Shown in pieces: positions 4,341 to 6,725 of a DNA stretch of 6,725 nt; positions within the stretch are counted from its first letter, which is position 1; each line of letters opens with the position of its first letter. The DNA comes from an uncultured Eubacteriales bacterium (lineage in GTDB: Bacteria > Bacillota > Clostridia > Lachnospirales > CAG-274). The position numbers and the translations under genes are program-made. The notes under the pieces were generated by a model. The model had not been told where the DNA came from and did not search any database. It saw only the letters and a list, made by a program, of their open reading frames with translations. The stretch covers positions 1-6,725 of the forward strand of contig CABVAP010000124.1 in assembly GCA_902496345.1 (NCBI GenBank), read 5' to 3'.

Positions 4341-5635
4341 ATAAAATGAAAAACCTCCGAATCAGGTTTTATGTAATACTTTTTGTTATATTTTTAGTTA
4401 TTTCAATATCCTTTGCAGCGATAATATCTTATTCAACAAATTACAATATAAATAACACAAAAGAAGCCTGCTACAACTTATTTTATGATAGAGCTTGTAA
4501 TTATCTTTTAGACCAGATGGATTATATTAATGACTTGTTTACAATTCAAAATTCTACTGAAGTTATAGAGGATAAATCTAAAATTGACATATATAAATTT
4601 TTAAATAAAGATGAACATAGAATCTTTGACTATGAGATATATGTCCAACAAGTTAGGGTTGATTCTGAAAACGATATAGTTGCACACACTCTATACTCTT
4701 CCGAAGATAGTGCAAGCGAAAACGCTTTAGAATGTTACGATAAAAGCAAAAAACCATCTCAATATTTTGTTCCGTCTTATGATGTTATAAAAAGTCTTTA
4801 TAGTAACGGCGATTACTTTGGAAATGAAACAATAAACTTAGAGGATAATTCGTCTAAAAAAAGAATTTTTTATAGCAAATATTTTTCTGACAAAGATTAC
4901 ATAGTCACTTGTAGCTTTTATGAAAGTGATGTTCAGCAAAAAGCTACCGAATATAGCGAAAACATCGGGCTTGAAAATCAAGAAAAAGTTGCTATCTTCT
5001 TAATAGTGATGGTTGTGATACTTATTATTTTGTTTGTGATTTTGTCATATATCGAATCAAATTATTATAACAAACTTAAAAATCAATTTTTACTTGAAAA
5101 ATTAAAAATTGACGAAAAATATAACGACCTAAAAAAAGTGGCAAACCTAGACCCTCTCACAGGCTGTTACAACCGAAAGTACATTAATGAAAAAATGATT
5201 TTGGTATTTAAAAATTTTGTTGAAGGTCACTTGCCAAGTTCTGTAATTTTATTGGACATAGATAATTTTAAAAGTGTAAACGATACTTATGGCCACGCTG
5301 CTGGAGATGCCGTTTTAAAGAACGTTGCAAATGTTACAAGAAGTTGCATAAGAGAGGAAGACGTTTTTGCCAGATGGGGTGGCGAAGAATTTGTCATATT
5401 TTTTAAATACACAAATACCCAGGCAGCAATTATTATTGCCGAAAAAATCAGAAAAGCTATTGAAAATAGCATTGTTAGATTTACGGATAATGATATAAGG
5501 GTTACTGTATCAGTTGGTGTTTCTGTATTTAAAAGTGTTGATGTTGATTATACAGAAGCGATTGAACGTGCAGACGATGCTATGTATATGAGCAAAAGGA
5601 CAGGTAAAAACAAAGTCACATTATATCATAAGTAA
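4337..5635 (+). CDS. Membrane-bound GGDEF diguanylate cyclase with extracytoplasmic sensor region
   Basis: The product makes cyclic di-GMP from two GTP. Residues counted from 4337 show TM1 about 11-32, an extracytoplasmic region about 33-217, TM2 about 218-240, a charged coiled-coil-like linker about 241-268, and a GGDEF domain about 269-430. The catalytic domain is intact: DPLTGCYNR (272-280), metal-binding D307 in LDIDNFKSVNDTYGHAAGD, and the GGEEF active site (348-352). An RxxD inhibitory site (R339, D342) lies five residues before GGEEF, so product feedback inhibition is expected. The sensor region has family-style length for a periplasmic ligand domain but no motif I recognise, so the signal is unknown. 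No EAL or HD-GYP domain is attached. It is a single-gene transcript between its own promoter and a convergent terminator. The first ATG may not be the true start (see the site at 4331-4340). Confidence 0.95.
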   Translation: MNKMKNLRIRFYVILFVIFLVISISFAAIISYSTNYNINNTKEACYNLFYDRACNYLLDQMDYINDLFTIQNSTEVIEDKSKIDIYKFLNKDEHRIFDYEIYVQQVRVDSENDIVAHTLYSSEDSASENALECYDKSKKPSQYFVPSYDVIKSLYSNGDYFGNETINLEDNSSKKRIFYSKYFSDKDYIVTCSFYESDVQQKATEYSENIGLENQEKVAIFLIVMVVILIILFVILSYIESNYYNKLKNQFLLEKLKIDEKYNDLKKVANLDPLTGCYNRKYINEKMILVFKNFVEGHLPSSVILLDIDNFKSVNDTYGHAAGDAVLKNVANVTRSCIREEDVFARWGGEEFVIFFKYTNTQAAIIIAEKIRKAIENSIVRFTDNDIRVTVSVGVSVFKSVDVDYTEAIERADDAMYMSKRTGKNKVTLYHK

Positions 5636-5689
5636 CCAGATTAAAAAACATATACTTCAAAAGCTGTTGTTTATAGTCTAATTTACATC

Positions 5690-5732
5690 AAAAATAAAGC
5701 CTTGAGATTAAATCTCAAGGCTTTATTTTTTT
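5690..5732. terminator. Bidirectional terminator between the convergent cyclase and isomerase genes
   Basis: A long perfect stem (arms about 5691-5708 and 5712-5729, core AAAGCCTTGAGAT) with loop TAA. T-tracts lie on both exits: 5726-5732 rightward and the complement of 5690-5694 leftward. The rightward T-tract touches the TAA stop of the isomerase gene (5733-5731). Confidence 0.9.
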
Positions 5733-6579
5733 ATTCTTCAGTAACACTGTCATAAATTTTTTGTAAGTATTCACAATCACTATGAAATCTTTCTTCATTT
5801 GAATTTTCAATAAGCATAGTGATGTGAGGTTTTTTGAATTTAAGGTGACGGAATAAATTTTCATAGTTAAAAAGGCCCTCACCAACTTGAGCATATTTAA
5901 CCTGACCATCTACAAGAGCAAAATCTTTTATATGAATTACAGAAACTCTGTCGCCATAAAATTCAAACACTCTATCAATAACTTTTTCTTGTTCCATATA
6001 ATTTTTTTCATCAATAAGGTTTACTGGGTCAAGGATAACCTCAACGTTAGGTGAATCTATATCATCAAGAAATCTTTTCATCATTTCTGGTGAATAAAGA
6101 GTATGGGTTGCAACACCCTCAACACCAACGATTACGCCAAGTTTTTCAGCAGCAGAAACAATTTCTCTCATACTTTTAAGCAAAAGTTGATAGCAACCCT
6201 CTGTATAAGTAAAAGGCACAATTTTAAGTTCAGAGTCATAACGACCTGTTTCTGTTCCGACCATATCAGCACCTAACATTCTTGCATATTTAAGGTGTTC
6301 AATAAAAGTTTTAACAGCAGCTTGTCTTTTTGCTTCCACAGGGTTTGTAGGGTTTATATAACAGCCAAGAACAGCAACGTGAATATCATTTGCGTCAAGA
6401 CCTTTTTTTATAAAATGAGCAAAGCCCGGATTATAATTTCCAAGCGAAAAATCTTCGTCAGCGATAGATTTTTTAAATGCAAGCTGAACATAGTTTATAT
6501 TATTTTTTTTAACCTTCTGAAGAAAATCAGAAAAGTTCTGTTTTCCACCTAAGTCGTGTCCTCTCATTCCAAATGCCAT
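5731..6579 (-). CDS. Sugar phosphate isomerase/epimerase-like TIM-barrel protein
   Basis: A 282-residue protein of the xylose-isomerase-like TIM-barrel superfamily (the AP_endonuc_2 Pfam family), whose members isomerise or epimerise sugars or sugar acids with a divalent metal. Ligand candidates sit at the expected strand ends: E154 in VIVGVEGVATH, D184 in VILDPVNL, H216 in VIHIKD, and E258 in MLIENSNEE. Further barrel landmarks are YARMLGADMVGTETGRY (98-114) and the QVGEGLFNYENLF segment (231-243) typical of this group. Length is normal and the fold looks complete. The ATG follows AAGGGG at good spacing. It stands alone, without transporter or kinase genes in view, so the substrate cannot be inferred. 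An endonuclease IV-type DNA repair role is unlikely because only the generic barrel residues are present. Confidence 0.88.
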   Translation of the reverse strand: MAFGMRGHDLGGKQNFSDFLQKVKKNNINYVQLAFKKSIADEDFSLGNYNPGFAHFIKKGLDANDIHVAVLGCYINPTNPVEAKRQAAVKTFIEHLKYARMLGADMVGTETGRYDSELKIVPFTYTEGCYQLLLKSMREIVSAAEKLGVIVGVEGVATHTLYSPEMMKRFLDDIDSPNVEVILDPVNLIDEKNYMEQEKVIDRVFEFYGDRVSVIHIKDFALVDGQVKYAQVGEGLFNYENLFRHLKFKKPHITMLIENSNEERFHSDCEYLQKIYDSVTEE

Positions 6580-6605
6580 AATAATTACCCCTTTCCAAGT
6601 AAAAT

Positions 6606-6634
6606 ATTAAATGTAATTATGTATTTATATACAA
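6606..6634 (-). promoter_or_regulatory. Probable promoter of the isomerase gene
   Basis: On the minus strand TTGTAT (6634-6629), 17 bases, TTTAAT (6611-6606). This puts transcription start near 6599, with a leader of about 20 nt. The -35 box overlaps the T-tract of the tRNA-Val terminator. The hexamers are imperfect, and low-level read-through from the tRNA is an alternative source of transcript. Confidence 0.45.
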
Positions 6635-6661
6635 AAAAGGCTGTCGCAAAGCGACAGCCTT
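6633..6661 (-). terminator. Intrinsic terminator of tRNA-Val
   Basis: On the minus strand AAGGCTGTCGC, loop TTT, GCGACAGCCTT and then a T-run (complement of 6633-6638). The 11-bp GC-rich stem is about 12 bases after the tRNA 3' end and separates it from the isomerase gene. Confidence 0.92.
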
Positions 6662-6672
6662 CTCAAAAATAG

Positions 6673-6725
6673 TGGGAACAATAGGGCTCGAACCTATGAC
6701 CCCCTGCTTGTAAGGCAGATGCTCT
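6673..6725 (-). tRNA. tRNA-Val (anticodon UAC), 5' part cut by the window end
   Basis: The 3' two thirds of a tRNA is visible. The anticodon stem TCTGC/GCAGG holds the loop CTTACAA with anticodon TAC (6712-6710), reading GUA-type valine codons. A five-base variable loop, T-arm ATAGG-TTCGAGC-CCTAT, acceptor strand TGTTCCC and discriminator A (6673) follow. CCA is not encoded. The acceptor 5' strand and most of the D-arm lie outside the window. Confidence 0.9.

Noticed and set aside
6295..6552. 85-residue rightward ORF inside the isomerase gene
   Set aside because: It is antisense to a conserved TIM-barrel region, has no ribosome binding site, and is low in complexity (Phe/Lys/Asn/Ser).

Overview
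The window looks like chromosomal DNA of a low-GC Gram-positive bacterium, most likely a Clostridia-class Firmicute. The sequence is strongly AT-rich, Shine-Dalgarno sites are strong (AAAGGAGG), promoters are near-consensus sigma-A type, tRNAs lack an encoded CCA, and the gene families (LytR-CpsA-Psr, an MscS channel paired with DUF951, GGDEF, XRE) fit that group. I cannot name a genus.

Layout from left to right. The first 45 bases may be the tail of a rightward gene. A leftward LytR-CpsA-Psr (LCP) cell-wall ligase gene follows. It is divergent from a rightward two-gene operon encoding a small MscS-type mechanosensitive channel and a 66-residue DUF951 protein, which starts at TTG with its ribosome binding site inside the end of the channel gene. 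The operon's terminator lies inside the 3' coding end of the next gene. That gene is leftward and encodes a 159-residue protein resembling phage late-gene or sigma-region-4 regulators (DUF1492/ArpU/RinA style), driven by a perfect TTGACA-17-TATAAT promoter. After about 490 bp of non-coding DNA holding two divergent promoters and palindromes comes a rightward XRE-family repressor-like gene. It shares a bidirectional terminator with a leftward tRNA-Ser(GCU).

The right half holds a rightward membrane-bound diguanylate cyclase with an intact active site and inhibitory site. It converges on a leftward sugar-phosphate isomerase/epimerase-like TIM-barrel gene, with a shared bidirectional terminator. 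Beyond it is a tRNA-Val(UAC) cut by the window end.

Most of the window is ordinary housekeeping: cell wall, osmotic protection, second messenger, sugar metabolism and tRNAs. The least ordinary part is roughly 2.65-4.0 kb, where a phage-type regulator and an XRE regulator face away from each other. This may be a small remnant or degenerate regulatory module next to the 3' end of a tRNA gene. I found no convincing undescribed multi-gene system.
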